Assembly (NCBI RefSeq): GCF_002860205.1 | Contig: NZ_PGVB01000002.1 | Coordinates: 62,001-126,000, forward strand | Direction: 5' to 3' | Origin: Bacillus sp. T33-2 | GTDB lineage: Bacteria > Bacillota > Bacilli > Bacillales > Cytobacillaceae | DNA length: 64,000 bases | Part shown: piece after piece, positions 7,417 through 14,837 of the stretch | Position numbering within the stretch: position 1 is the stretch's first letter | Layout: the number at the start of each line of letters is the position of its first letter | Program-made: the position numbers and the translations under genes | Notes under the pieces: model-generated | What the model saw: the letters and a program-made list of their open reading frames with translations, nothing else | What the model was told of the DNA's origin: nothing | The model's database searches: none

Positions 7417-8094
7417 CTACTCAACTGCGATAAATTTTGCAGGTGCTTCAGTTTGAATGTTGTCGCCTTCTGCTGCATCGAACACATATTCACCAACTCC
7501 AAATGAGCCAAGAATCGTATTAACCTTTAGTCTTCCACTTCCACTGTACACTATAAAATTACTACCCTGACCAACTGGTACAACTTTATATCTACCTGCA
7601 GGTATATCTTTTCCAACAGTAAAGTTGCCAGCAGGTAATTGTTTTGGAGCATCTTTCTTTTCCTGAATCTGCCCTGTGATACTCGCTAACTCATCATTTT
7701 TAGCTTTAATGTTTGCATCTATAGCTGCAATCTCACCTTTTTTTGTTTCTAGATCACTGTTTAATTTAGCAATATCATTTTCGATTGATTGCTTGTTTTC
7801 AACAACCTTCTTAGCTTCTTCAAACTCTGCTTGCTTTGCATTAAATTCTTCTTCAATCTCTTTTAATTCAAACTCTACGTCTGCTATTTTCTGTTTTGTC
7901 TCATCAACCTCTTTTTCTTTTGCTCTTATTTCTTTAACGAGTTCATCGTAATTTACTTTCTTTTCTTCTAAGGTGATCTTTGCACCAGAAACACCAATGT
8001 TATAAAAGATTGATAAAAGCACTAGCAAACCGACAACCTTCAGCCAAAATACCTTACTTTTGAAGCGACTTACTTTCTTTGTTTCTAACTCCAT
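7417..8094 (-). CDS. Membrane-anchored coiled-coil protein
   Basis: 225 residues: N-terminal membrane helix (~15-35), long coiled coil (~45-140; repeated KEIEEEFNAKQAEFEEAKK heptads), then a C-terminal beta domain starting LPAGNFTVGKDIPAGRYKVV. The last module (xVGxDIPAGxYKV) is common at the end of Firmicute surface proteins. Probably displayed outside the cell on a stalk. Start behind AAAAGGAGATGACTGAAC. A lysogen-expressed surface function is possible. Confidence 0.65.
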   Translation of the reverse strand: MELETKKVSRFKSKVFWLKVVGLLVLLSIFYNIGVSGAKITLEEKKVNYDELVKEIRAKEKEVDETKQKIADVEFELKEIEEEFNAKQAEFEEAKKVVENKQSIENDIAKLNSDLETKKGEIAAIDANIKAKNDELASITGQIQEKKDAPKQLPAGNFTVGKDIPAGRYKVVPVGQGSNFIVYSGSGRLKVNTILGSFGVGEYVFDAAEGDNIQTEAPAKFIAVE

Positions 8095-8216
8095 GTTCAG
8101 TCATCTCCTTTTAATTATTTCATTTAATTTTATTACTGCTATCAGAATCCTATTCATATAAGTTTCTCACAGCAGGAATAAAATCCTGCTTGCTGAATGA
8201 TAATCAAATCAATCTT

Positions 8217-8558
8217 TTATTTGATGGTTTTTATTGCTTCTTCAATCGCTTCATCAAAACCACAACCACCGTTGTAATATCTAACTTCAAAGTTAATTTC
8301 GCCATTATCTCCAACACTTGCGTTAAAAATATCGATATCTGGATCAACATCTTCTTTTTCAATGCTGTAAATAACACCGTTTTGAATAGTAAACTTATAA
8401 TAATATTCATCTGAAAAGTATTCTTGATAGTTATCAAAGTATGACGGAAGATCTTTATTATTCAATAATCTTTTACATTGTTCTTCTAACGTTTCATCTT
8501 CATGTCTTTCGACCTTTTTTAAAACACCTTTATAATGAACTGTTTCACTCAAATTCAT
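8217..8558 (-). CDS. Hypothetical protein (113 aa)
   Basis: MNLSETVHYKGVLKKVERHE; acidic, mixed alpha/beta, ends GFDEAIEEAIKTIK. The region before the next gene downstream contains a seven-base-pair hairpin (8171-8190) without a U tract. Unrecognised. Confidence 0.6.
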   Translation of the reverse strand: MNLSETVHYKGVLKKVERHEDETLEEQCKRLLNNKDLPSYFDNYQEYFSDEYYYKFTIQNGVIYSIEKEDVDPDIDIFNASVGDNGEINFEVRYYNGGCGFDEAIEEAIKTIK

Positions 8559-8587
8559 TCTCTCCCTTTTTTAATATAAAATGGATA

Positions 8588-9001
8588 TTAGATTGTAATT
8601 TCTTTATCCATATCTTCTTCAATTGCAGCCTTCATTTCTTCATCTGCTTTTCCTAAATCCAAAATCACACTTTCACCATCACGTACCTGGAGTCCTTGGA
8701 ATTCAGCCAACATTTGTCTTAACACATCAACATAAGCAACTTCATTTTTATGTCGTTCAAATGATGCTCTCCTAAATATATTGTCAATGAATTTTTCAAG
8801 TGTAAACCGGATATGTCCGTTATCAACTAACTTTTGATATAGTCTTACAACCATTCCGAGTACATTATAATCATCAGTGTGTTCTATGGAAAGTACGTAT
8901 AGTTCAGCAGGAAACCTTTTCAAATCCTTTTCATAATCAGTCCGTGGAAAATGATTCTTAGTGTACAGTATTAATTGTTTCTCCCAGTAATGAAGTTCCA
9001 T
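8588..9001 (-). CDS. Hypothetical protein (137 aa)
   Basis: MELHYWEKQLILYTKNHFPR; soluble, helical, with an acidic C-terminus (KADEEMKAAIEEDMDKEITI). Start behind AAATGAGGAAAGAAA. Part of a closely spaced minus-strand run; unrecognised. Confidence 0.6.
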   Translation of the reverse strand: MELHYWEKQLILYTKNHFPRTDYEKDLKRFPAELYVLSIEHTDDYNVLGMVVRLYQKLVDNGHIRFTLEKFIDNIFRRASFERHKNEVAYVDVLRQMLAEFQGLQVRDGESVILDLGKADEEMKAAIEEDMDKEITI

Positions 9002-9031
9002 TTTCTTTCCTCATTTCTTTATGAAAGATTT

Positions 9032-9349
9032 TTAATAAACGTTAATTATTGAATTTGGATTTTCAATGCACGCTAAGAGTAATTTCTCCAAATATTGCAA
9101 TGCTCCTTCGTAATTTCCCCAGCCATTAGATGGATTCATAGCCTTATATTTTTCTGGATTATCTCTCATTTCACAGAAACCCTTACTTAATATATCTACT
9201 GCATTAAAAGCCTCCATTCCATGAAAGTCACTCATAGTCTTACCCATAGCAGCACCGTACATTTTTGATACGTTATAAGTGTAATTCCCAATGTCAGCAA
9301 CCTCGAATTCAACTAATTTCTTTTCTATTAATGTAATATCCCAACTCAT
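9032..9349 (-). CDS. Hypothetical protein (105 aa)
   Basis: MSWDITLIEKKLVEFEVADI; a soluble helical protein (NAVDILSKGFCEMRDNPEKY) behind AAAGGAGAGAAGAAA. Unrecognised. Confidence 0.6.
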   Translation of the reverse strand: MSWDITLIEKKLVEFEVADIGNYTYNVSKMYGAAMGKTMSDFHGMEAFNAVDILSKGFCEMRDNPEKYKAMNPSNGWGNYEGALQYLEKLLLACIENPNSIINVY

Positions 9350-9397
9350 TTTCTTCTCTCCTTTAAAATCAGATTTTTATCTAAATTCAACATTTTA

Positions 9398-9637
9398 TTA
9401 GTTCCAACCAAAATGCTTCTTTCTCCAACTTGCTTGTTCTTCGCACCTTTTTACATGGTCATAGTGCCTTTCCAAAACATCATTATCTGCATCAGGAAGT
9501 TCTAATATTTGCCCACAATCAAAGTCATTCCAATAAGTTTCTGTGATGACATAGCCTTTATCTAACAATGTTTGCACTTCTTTATCTGCTACATTTGCAT
9601 CTTGATTATAACTAACAGAATCTCTCTTGATTTTCAT
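9398..9637 (-). CDS. Hypothetical protein (79 aa)
   Basis: MKIKRDSVSYNQDANVADKE, with histidines and cysteines in the C-terminal half (ERHYDHVKRCEEQASWRKKH) that do not make a clear metal site. Start behind AAGGGGATGAAAAAGTGAT. Unrecognised. Confidence 0.58.
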   Translation of the reverse strand: MKIKRDSVSYNQDANVADKEVQTLLDKGYVITETYWNDFDCGQILELPDADNDVLERHYDHVKRCEEQASWRKKHFGWN

Positions 9638-9682
9638 ATCACTTTTTCATCCCCTTCTGAATAAAATTAGAATTAGATTCTA

Positions 9683-9862
9683 TTACCTTCCTACCAAACT
9701 TTCTGTCCGTGTATAAGACTTATTCAGAATTTGAATGTTGTTGCCGATGTTATTAGATAATTTTAGAAGTTCAATCCTTGTTCTGCTCATTTCTTCCTCA
9801 TAAAACTGTCCACTGTTTAGATCAACAAACCTTACAAGATAATAATCTAAATGAGCTGGCAT
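9683..9862 (-). CDS. Small protein of unknown function (59 aa)
   Basis: MPAHLDYYLVRFVDLNSGQF to SYTRTESLVGR, with a strong ribosome site (CAGGAGGTTAGGAATA). A predicted N-terminal beta hairpin and central helix. Unrecognised. Confidence 0.58.
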   Translation of the reverse strand: MPAHLDYYLVRFVDLNSGQFYEEEMSRTRIELLKLSNNIGNNIQILNKSYTRTESLVGR

Positions 9863-9913
9863 TATTCCTAACCTCCTGTTATGTAGCCAAAGAGGGATAT
9901 TCCCTCCTGGCTG

Positions 9914-10102
9914 TTATGACAACTTCTCCAGCATTGCTAATGTGTTCTGAATCTCCAATAGCCTGCCGTATAACTCTTCTGTTGTACTGTACTTCCAGCT
10001 TGATTCATCCGGTTCAGTCGTTTGTCTTAGGTTGATTGTGTCTCTGATTGTTGTTGCTCTTGCCTTTAATGTTTCGATGATTGGGCTTATATCCATTTTC
10101 AT
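9914..10102 (-). CDS. Hypothetical protein (62 aa)
   Basis: MKMDISPIIETLKARATTIR to TLAMLEKLS, a short helical hairpin. The ATG two codons further in (10096) has better spacing from AGGAGAGG and may be the true start. Unrecognised. Confidence 0.55.
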   Translation of the reverse strand: MKMDISPIIETLKARATTIRDTINLRQTTEPDESSWKYSTTEELYGRLLEIQNTLAMLEKLS

Positions 10103-10155
10103 CCTCTCCTTTATTTTAACTTATTGTTTTATATTTGTATATTTAATTTTAAGAC

Positions 10156-10248
10156 TTATTTAAGGTTTGCAATTCCTGTTTTCTGGAAAGTAAAACCTAT
10201 GGCAGCATACAGTATTAAAATTATAACTCCTGTCATTATGTAAGCCAT
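10156..10248 (-). CDS. Single-helix membrane mini-protein (30 aa)
   Basis: MAYIMTGVIILILYAAIGFT then FQKTGIANLK: one membrane-spanning helix with a short basic tail. GAAAGGAGATCGTTAA precedes the ATG. Small phage membrane peptides of this kind often bind a host membrane complex; target unknown. Confidence 0.5.
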   Translation of the reverse strand: MAYIMTGVIILILYAAIGFTFQKTGIANLK

Positions 10249-10292
10249 TTAACGATCTCCTTTCAGTTATATTTGTTTAATTGATATTATGT

Positions 10293-10406
10293 TTAGTTCA
10301 GAATGTTTATACCGTTTTTTATTTCAGTTTGTGAACTGCCATAAACCAGTCGAGCAATTTCCTGATAAATTACTGGATCAGTGTAAATGACAAAATATTC
10401 ATTCAT
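10293..10406 (-). CDS. Small protein of unknown function (37 aa)
   Basis: MNEYFVIYTDPVIYQEIARL to EIKNGINILN with ribosome site CAGAGGTGAATAACA. Unrecognised; kept because of its good start signal and its fit in a tightly packed run. Confidence 0.45.
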   Translation of the reverse strand: MNEYFVIYTDPVIYQEIARLVYGSSQTEIKNGINILN

Positions 10407-10430
10407 TGTTATTCACCTCTGATATTTTTA

Positions 10431-10643
10431 TTAAACATCAATAACTTTCCTATTGGACAGATACTTATCACTTTCTATATCTATTATTTCTTTGATCGTT
10501 TTAAATTCTCCACCATATTTTATCATTACATTTCTACTGATATATTCCTCTAAAGGCTGAGTGTTCATTATAACACTATCATTAATAACTCTTGTCACAA
10601 CGTGCAATCCATTATCTTTTGAAATAACTGTTCCAACTATCAT
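10431..10643 (-). CDS. Hypothetical protein (70 aa)
   Basis: MIVGTVISKDNGLHVVTRVI; beta-rich, possibly a small SH3-like barrel. Start behind GATTGGAGTTGAAAATAAT. Unrecognised. Confidence 0.57.
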   Translation of the reverse strand: MIVGTVISKDNGLHVVTRVINDSVIMNTQPLEEYISRNVMIKYGGEFKTIKEIIDIESDKYLSNRKVIDV

Positions 10644-10683
10644 ATTATTTTCAACTCCAATCTCTTATAAATTAATTATTTAA

Positions 10684-10959
10684 TTAAACTGCCCTGTCCT
10701 GAGATACTGCTTCATAATTTTGTTCCAGAATGTCTAACTCTTTATCATTGAAGAACTGCCACCAATAGCCTTTTTCTTTGTCATAGTTAAATGTGTAAAT
10801 TGTATCTTTGGTGGGTTGAGGAATATTCAATTTTACAATATAATCAAATCCTGAATGATTTTCGTTTGCCTTATCTTTACGACTGATTATTTCACCTTCA
10901 ATCCGATTATAAGGATTAATTTTTACTTTATCACCGATACTTCTTTTCATAGCCTTCAT
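10684..10959 (-). CDS. Hypothetical protein, SH3-like barrel (91 aa)
   Basis: MKAMKRSIGDKVKINPYNRI; the opening GDKVKIN...GEIISR pattern resembles small SH3/KOW-like barrels, but no family is certain. An internal ATG at 10950 (MKRSIGDKV) is an equally good start (AAGGATGAAGGCT). Confidence 0.58.
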   Translation of the reverse strand: MKAMKRSIGDKVKINPYNRIEGEIISRKDKANENHSGFDYIVKLNIPQPTKDTIYTFNYDKEKGYWWQFFNDKELDILEQNYEAVSQDRAV

Positions 10960-10981
10960 CCTTCCTTTTCCTTTAAATTAG

Positions 10982-11191
10982 TTATTTTATTGAACCCTTA
11001 ATAATTGAATTTCCCTTATATCCCTTTCTATTAATAATGTACTTACATAGAATATGTTCATGTCCAGTAAAATCTAATGAAACTAACTCCTCTAAAATTT
11101 TATATCCTTGTTTCTCCATTTCTTCTCTATGTTGTCTTCTCTCTTCCTTTGTTTGATATTCATAAGTAAGAATTTCACTAACTATTTTCAC
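10982..11191 (-). CDS. Hypothetical protein (69 aa, GTG start)
   Basis: GTG start behind GGGGAGATTTACA, giving MKIVSEILTYEYQTKEERRQ. Charged helix then a beta segment (GHEHILCKYIINRKGYKGNS). Unrecognised. Confidence 0.57.
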   Translation of the reverse strand: MKIVSEILTYEYQTKEERRQHREEMEKQGYKILEELVSLDFTGHEHILCKYIINRKGYKGNSIIKGSIK

Positions 11192-11230
11192 TGTAAATCT
11201 CCCCTTTTAATTTAGAATGAAATTGTCATT

Positions 11231-11527
11231 TTATATGAGTTTATTAGGCTTAATTTGTAACCAAGCCTCTTCCAAACATTCATTTAACATTTCTATTCCA
11301 CAAACTTCTATGAACTTTTTAAGCTTATATTGTTGCCTTTCTTTAAAATCTAAGCCTCTGTATGAATGGCTATCCGATATTACAGATCCTAAATATGAGA
11401 AGTTTCTTTTTCTTTTTGCTTTGACACCAATATCATCAATAATAAATTCTTTATCGCTCAACCTTATTCTTATTTCTAATTGAGTGCCATCTTCTAATTT
11501 TCTTTGAAAGTGAAAATTATTATTCAT
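11231..11527 (-). CDS. Hypothetical protein (98 aa)
   Basis: MNNNFHFQRKLEDGTQLEIR; soluble with a basic middle (GVKAKRKRNFSYLG), start behind GAGGGTGACGAACA. Unrecognised. Confidence 0.58.
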   Translation of the reverse strand: MNNNFHFQRKLEDGTQLEIRIRLSDKEFIIDDIGVKAKRKRNFSYLGSVISDSHSYRGLDFKERQQYKLKKFIEVCGIEMLNECLEEAWLQIKPNKLI

Positions 11528-11561
11528 TGTTCGTCACCCTCTTTCTGTTAAAATATTCGTT

Positions 11562-11792
11562 TTATTTGGTTTCTTTTGCATACTTTGACAACACTTTAAA
11601 AAACTCACTTAGTTCCAAACAATCTTTTTCACTTAAATTCTGTCCGAAATATGCATCACATGCTTCGAAGATATATACATTTCCAGTTTCTTCATCTTTA
11701 CCTAATCCAAAAATTCTCTCTTCATATAACTTATCCAATAGTGGAAACTTTCCTTTTAGCTCCTCTAGTCCTTCCCAATTTGAATTCCACAT
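11562..11792 (-). CDS. Hypothetical protein (76 aa)
   Basis: MWNSNWEGLEELKGKFPLLD onward. An ATG at 11816 overlaps the upstream stop (TAATG), but GAGGTGAAAGTA before 11792 is much the better start. Acidic and helical. Probably co-transcribed with the HTH/zinc protein upstream. Confidence 0.55.
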   Translation of the reverse strand: MWNSNWEGLEELKGKFPLLDKLYEERIFGLGKDEETGNVYIFEACDAYFGQNLSEKDCLELSEFFKVLSKYAKETK

Positions 11793-11815
11793 TACTTTCA
11801 CCTCATAAAATCGCA

Positions 11816-12247
11816 TTATTCATGATCATTTTTACGCTGTTCTAATTCTGCAATTTCTACCTCTGATAAATCACTAAATAACTCACGATAACTAACCCCA
11901 AACAAGTCCTCTAATTCCTCCATTTTTTTACGTCTCGGAAATTTATCGCCACTTTCCCAGTAACTAATAGAAGAATAATGAACCTTTAATTTATCTGCTA
12001 GACTATAAATTGTATATCCGAAGTCAAGTCTAAGCTTTTTCAGCCTCTTTACTGTTTTCTTTGCCTTAAGTTTAGATCCGCATTTAGGACAGTAATTTAC
12101 CTCAATCCTGCTAATTTCATTTCGAAAATGTTCAATATACAGATAGTGCTTACCTTTATTGGTGTCATAGAATACGCCATCGTCTCCCTTGAGACTTTCT
12201 TCAGTATTATTTTTATCACAATAATCACATATTATATTTTCTTCCAT
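11816..12247 (-). CDS. HTH regulator with N-terminal zinc site
   Basis: About 143 residues. CDYC near the start and CPKCG at ~52-56 make a split zinc ribbon; residues ~70-125 are an XRE-type helix-turn-helix (KKLRLDFGYTIYSLADKLKV, SSISYWESGDKFPRRKKMEE). The layout resembles phage HTH proteins in which the ribbon senses a partner or metal. The ATG at 12247 is preferred over 12253, which abuts AGGAGG. Likely regulates neighbouring early genes. Confidence 0.72.
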   Translation of the reverse strand: MEENIICDYCDKNNTEESLKGDDGVFYDTNKGKHYLYIEHFRNEISRIEVNYCPKCGSKLKAKKTVKRLKKLRLDFGYTIYSLADKLKVHYSSISYWESGDKFPRRKKMEELEDLFGVSYRELFSDLSEVEIAELEQRKNDHE

Positions 12248-12285
12248 TTTCATATCCTCCTTATATTAAAGATAAGATATTAGAT

Positions 12286-12546
12286 TTATAACAATTCAAG
12301 CTTCAATAATTGCTTTCCTTCTTTAACCAGTTCGATCTCTTCTCTAGTTAGTTGAGCTGGTTTATCTTTTCCACACTTACTACACCTTCTCTTCACTGCG
12401 GCATATTCACCGATTATGTCCTGTTTTGGAGATGCGTAATGTCCACATTCATAAACTTCCTTAGTTATGGTGGATAAGCTATCAGGCGAATATTTAACCC
12501 GTATAGTTCCAATTATCTTTCGTAGGGGATTACTATTTGTTTTCAT
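12286..12546 (-). CDS. Small zinc-binding protein (86 aa)
   Basis: MKTNSNPLRKIIGTIRVKYS; ECGHYAS and RRCSKCGKDKP supply Cys/His ligands for a zinc ribbon, followed by a helix (TREEIELVKEGKQLLKLELL). Start behind GGGTGGCTCAGATAA. Function unknown. Confidence 0.58.
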   Translation of the reverse strand: MKTNSNPLRKIIGTIRVKYSPDSLSTITKEVYECGHYASPKQDIIGEYAAVKRRCSKCGKDKPAQLTREEIELVKEGKQLLKLELL

Positions 12547-12614
12547 TTATCTGAGCCACCCTTCATTCTTATCTTACATCATATAAGGGAAATAACAGAG
12601 AAGTTATATTGTAA

Positions 12615-12803
12615 TTATACTCTATATCCTTTACTCATTCCTTCATATGCCCATTCAAAATCCCTACCATATTTCTGCTCAAGTTCTTGTAATCTTTTCA
12701 ATGCTCTTTCCTTTAAAGATGCAACAGGTGTATTAGGACTACAACATACAAATATAGTTCTTAATTTACCTCTAAAAGTTACAAATACATTTTTACCATA
12801 CAT
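12615..12803 (-). CDS. Hypothetical protein (62 aa)
   Basis: MYGKNVFVTFRGKLRTIFVC; basic, with a helix ERALKRLQELEQKYGRDFEW. Strong ribosome site (AGGAGGAAAAAAATA). Unrecognised. Confidence 0.57.
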   Translation of the reverse strand: MYGKNVFVTFRGKLRTIFVCCSPNTPVASLKERALKRLQELEQKYGRDFEWAYEGMSKGYRV

Positions 12804-12859
12804 TATTTTTTTCCTCCTATCCTTTTAAAAGGGAAATTTTATGGTTATTAGATATTAAA

Positions 12860-13000
12860 CTATGATTTGGGCAACAATTTATCCTTTAGTGTTTCAATCT
12901 TTGCATCAAGAATATATATTGCCATCCAAGCCCCCTTATTGACTAATGATTGCTTTTTCTTTTCTAACTGTTTTATTTGTTTTTCTATGTCCTTACTCAT
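12860..13000 (-). CDS. Small coiled-coil protein (46 aa)
   Basis: MSKDIEKQIKQLEKKKQSLV to IETLKDKLLPKS, almost entirely one charged amphipathic helix pair. GGAGAGATGGAAGT precedes the ATG. Unrecognised. Confidence 0.52.
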   Translation of the reverse strand: MSKDIEKQIKQLEKKKQSLVNKGAWMAIYILDAKIETLKDKLLPKS

Positions 13001-13020
13001 ACTTCCATCTCTCCGATACT

Positions 13021-13287
13021 TCATATTAAAGTCTTTAAGTATTTGATATTTTCTTTTTCCTCTTCACAAAATTTAACTTTACCGAATAATTCAACAGTAT
13101 AGCCTTCGTATTTTTTGATAGCTTCTTTAATTAATTTTTTAACATCCCCTTTTAATCCAATTAGCTTGTTACCTCTTCCATCAATAATTTTCCCGTACAG
13201 ATCAGGAGTAGTAAAAGCAGTTTCTTTAAGAGTACTTTCTAGCATTATGCACTTATCCAATTCAATTTCAACTGGTTTTCTAGCCAT
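13021..13287 (-). CDS. Hypothetical protein (88 aa)
   Basis: MARKPVEIELDKCIMLESTL onward. The frame opens at 13308 but AAGGAGGAGCTTGCA fixes the start at 13287. Predicted alpha/beta with a basic helix (DVKKLIKEAIKKYEGYTVEL). It is the first gene after the promoter at 13352-13402, which probably drives the run of small genes down to about 10 kb. Confidence 0.6.
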   Translation of the reverse strand: MARKPVEIELDKCIMLESTLKETAFTTPDLYGKIIDGRGNKLIGLKGDVKKLIKEAIKKYEGYTVELFGKVKFCEEEKENIKYLKTLI

Positions 13288-13351
13288 TGCAAGCTCCTCC
13301 TTATTCACACAAGATTTTTAGTTGGTATGTATTTCCTTAACTCTTAATGTA

Positions 13352-13402
13352 ATTATAAACCCTCTATATATAAATATCAAGTATTAAATTATTTTATTTT
13401 AA
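13352..13402 (-). promoter_or_regulatory. Promoter with upstream AT-rich element
   Basis: TTGATA (13375-13380), a 17-base spacer, and TATAAT (13352-13357). The shared element, ATTAAATTATTTTATTTTAA as read on the plus strand, sits immediately upstream of the -35 at 13383-13402. Confidence 0.72.
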
Positions 13403-13414
13403 AGTTTTTTCAAA

Positions 13415-13441
13415 CATAAAAAAAGAGGCTGCATTAGCCTC
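13415..13441 (-). terminator. Intrinsic terminator
   Basis: GAGGCT/AGCCTC stem with a five-base loop followed on the minus strand by seven U. The stop codon of the 20-residue peptide gene lies inside the hairpin. Confidence 0.85.
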
Positions 13442-13496
13442 CAAGTTTGTCACCGTCTAGTTTTCTACGTCTACCGCCACCAGGATCTTTGATCAT
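13434..13496 (-). CDS. Possible 20-residue Gly/Arg-rich peptide
   Basis: ATG to TAA encodes MIKDPGGGRRRKLDGDKLGG. It is directly followed by an intrinsic terminator that includes its stop, and preceded by a 17-base homopolymer tract acting as, or replacing, the ribosome site. Position between the AP2 gene and a terminator argues that it is transcribed. Translation is unproven. Confidence 0.4.
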   Translation of the reverse strand: MIKDPGGGRRRKLDGDKLGG

Positions 13497-13505
13497 AACT
13501 AGTTA

Positions 13506-13522
13506 CCCCCCCCTTTTTTTTC
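13506..13522. repeat. C9T8 homopolymer tract
   Basis: Nine C followed by eight T (A8G9 on the coding strand), ten bases upstream of the ATG of the 20-residue peptide. Such tracts are slippage-prone; here it is where a Shine-Dalgarno site would be. Confidence 0.8.
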
Positions 13523-13527
13523 AATTT

Positions 13528-14175
13528 TTAATCTAAATACGGCTTATGGTATATTTCCTCACCCTTTTTTCTTGCTTTTGTTGCTTCTTCTATTGTGTCA
13601 AATGTGCCCAGATAAATTGCTTCGTTTTTTATATAAATTCTTGCTTGATATTTAATCGAATTTTTTCTTTTAACAGTTGTGACACCTTTTACACCTGTAC
13701 TATTATCGGATCTAATTTTACTTTTCAACAAAGGTGTAAATACTTCATCTACACGTAAATTTTTTTCATTATATTCTTGTACTGCTTTCCCTTTTTCTTC
13801 TCTTAAGCAGCCACAAGATTTTGTTATGCCGTTTAATAATCGGTCAGATGCAACAAGTATTTCCTTTCCACAATCACACAAACAAAGCCAGTTTACCTTT
13901 CTACCTCTATTTGATCCTTGCCTTGATTTAGTTGTTAATTTCCCGAACTTTTTACCTGTTAAATCAATAAAATTTCCGTTGCTTACTCTTTCTTTTTGTA
14001 GACATCCGCACGACTGAGTATTTCCCTTTCTTAAAGCATTCATATACACAACTGCTTCATTTCCACATTCACATTTACAAAGGTATCTTCTAGCATATTT
14101 ATTCGGCGCAACTTCTTGTAATACAGTTAGTCTTCCGTATTTCTGATCTGTTATGTCTATTTTTCTTTTAGGCAT
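13528..14175 (-). CDS. AP2-domain protein with paired zinc knuckles
   Basis: 215 residues. Two copies of a ~45-residue module (GRLTVLQEV..YLCKCECGNEA..TQSCGCL and GKLTTKSRQ..WLCLCDCGKEI..TKSCGCL), each with C-x-C-x2-C and C-G-C, then a C-terminal AP2 DNA-binding domain (~155-213; STGVKGVTTVKRKNSIKYQA, YLGTFDTIEEATKARKKGEE). In phages this arrangement is common, often beside HNH homing nucleases, but no HNH catalytic motif is present. Probably a sequence-specific DNA-binding protein, perhaps a homing-endonuclease relative that lost its nuclease. Confidence 0.78.
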   Translation of the reverse strand: MPKRKIDITDQKYGRLTVLQEVAPNKYARRYLCKCECGNEAVVYMNALRKGNTQSCGCLQKERVSNGNFIDLTGKKFGKLTTKSRQGSNRGRKVNWLCLCDCGKEILVASDRLLNGITKSCGCLREEKGKAVQEYNEKNLRVDEVFTPLLKSKIRSDNSTGVKGVTTVKRKNSIKYQARIYIKNEAIYLGTFDTIEEATKARKKGEEIYHKPYLD

Positions 14176-14220
14176 TTCCTCACCTTCTATTATCGATATG
14201 GATAATTTTACTATAATGAA

Positions 14221-14252
14221 AAGAAAAAATCTCTACAAAAATGATGTAGAGA
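14221..14252 (-). terminator. Intrinsic terminator
   Basis: TCTCTAC/GTAGAGA stem (14230-14236 and 14246-14252) followed on the minus strand by a U-rich run (TTTTTTCTTTTC). It ends the 136-residue gene. Confidence 0.85.
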
Positions 14253-14663
14253 CTAGAATATTTTAGCTATTACAACAGCATCCTTTATGACAATCTCATT
14301 TACATCAATTACAGTGTTAGATGTGTGTCCTAATCTATTCCCTGCTATCACATAGCAATGATAGGCTTCAAAATGTCTACTGCAATGATCTTCTCTATTT
14401 TCATAACGTCCAATTTTATAAATGTTTTCTTCGGACATATCCCAAGCCGATGTGCCGTCCAGCTCTTCAAGTTCAAAATATTCATCCGTTCCATATTCGG
14501 GGAATTCTCTTTCATCTTCCCTGTCTGTATTATTCCGGCTGTTTTCGCAAATTTCACCGATTGATCTTTGTTTATCTTCAAAGCGTAATCCGATGTACTC
14601 ATATGTGTCGATGTTCTCATTGTAAATTTTCTTGCACAATTCATACATTTGTACAATATTCAT
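14253..14663 (-). CDS. Acidic hypothetical protein (136 aa)
   Basis: MNIVQMYELCKKIYNENIDT, then a strongly acidic middle (NNTDREDEREFPEYGTDEYF). It has its own promoter and terminator, so it is a single-gene unit. The acidity would suit a DNA mimic or anti-host protein, but there is no family match I recognise. An alternative open frame on the same strand lacks a start signal. Confidence 0.65.
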   Translation of the reverse strand: MNIVQMYELCKKIYNENIDTYEYIGLRFEDKQRSIGEICENSRNNTDREDEREFPEYGTDEYFELEELDGTSAWDMSEENIYKIGRYENREDHCSRHFEAYHCYVIAGNRLGHTSNTVIDVNEIVIKDAVVIAKIF

Positions 14664-14701
14664 TTTAGAATCTCTCCCTTGTTTTTCCTTTTCTTAATTA
14701 T

Positions 14702-14761
14702 ATTATAAGTCAAACAAGGGAAAAATACAACTAATTTTATCTCATTTAATTATTTTATTTT
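14702..14761 (-). promoter_or_regulatory. Promoter with upstream AT-rich element
   Basis: TTGTAT (14725-14730), a 17-base spacer and TATAAT (14702-14707); the shared element lies further upstream at 14743-14761. It drives the acidic 136-residue gene. Confidence 0.68.
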
Positions 14762-14790
14762 GATTGGTATAAAACATAGTTTTTATTCAA

Positions 14791-14825
14791 AAGAAAAACA
14801 GCCTCTTTTTTTAAAAAAAGGCAGT
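14791..14825 (-). terminator. Intrinsic terminator of the antirepressor gene
   Basis: A long A/U helix capped with GCC/GGC (GCCTTTTTTT pairing with AAAAAAAGAGGC), followed by TTTTTCTTTTG on the minus strand. Confidence 0.72.
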
Positions 14826-14837
14826 CTCTATTTCTGA

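Noticed and set aside
8171-8190. AGCAGGA/TCCTGCT hairpin as a terminator
   Set aside because: No U tract on either strand; kept only as a note under the adjacent gene.
13546-14017. Plus-strand frames opposite the AP2 gene
   Set aside because: Shadows of the AP2/zinc-knuckle coding sequence; no start signals.
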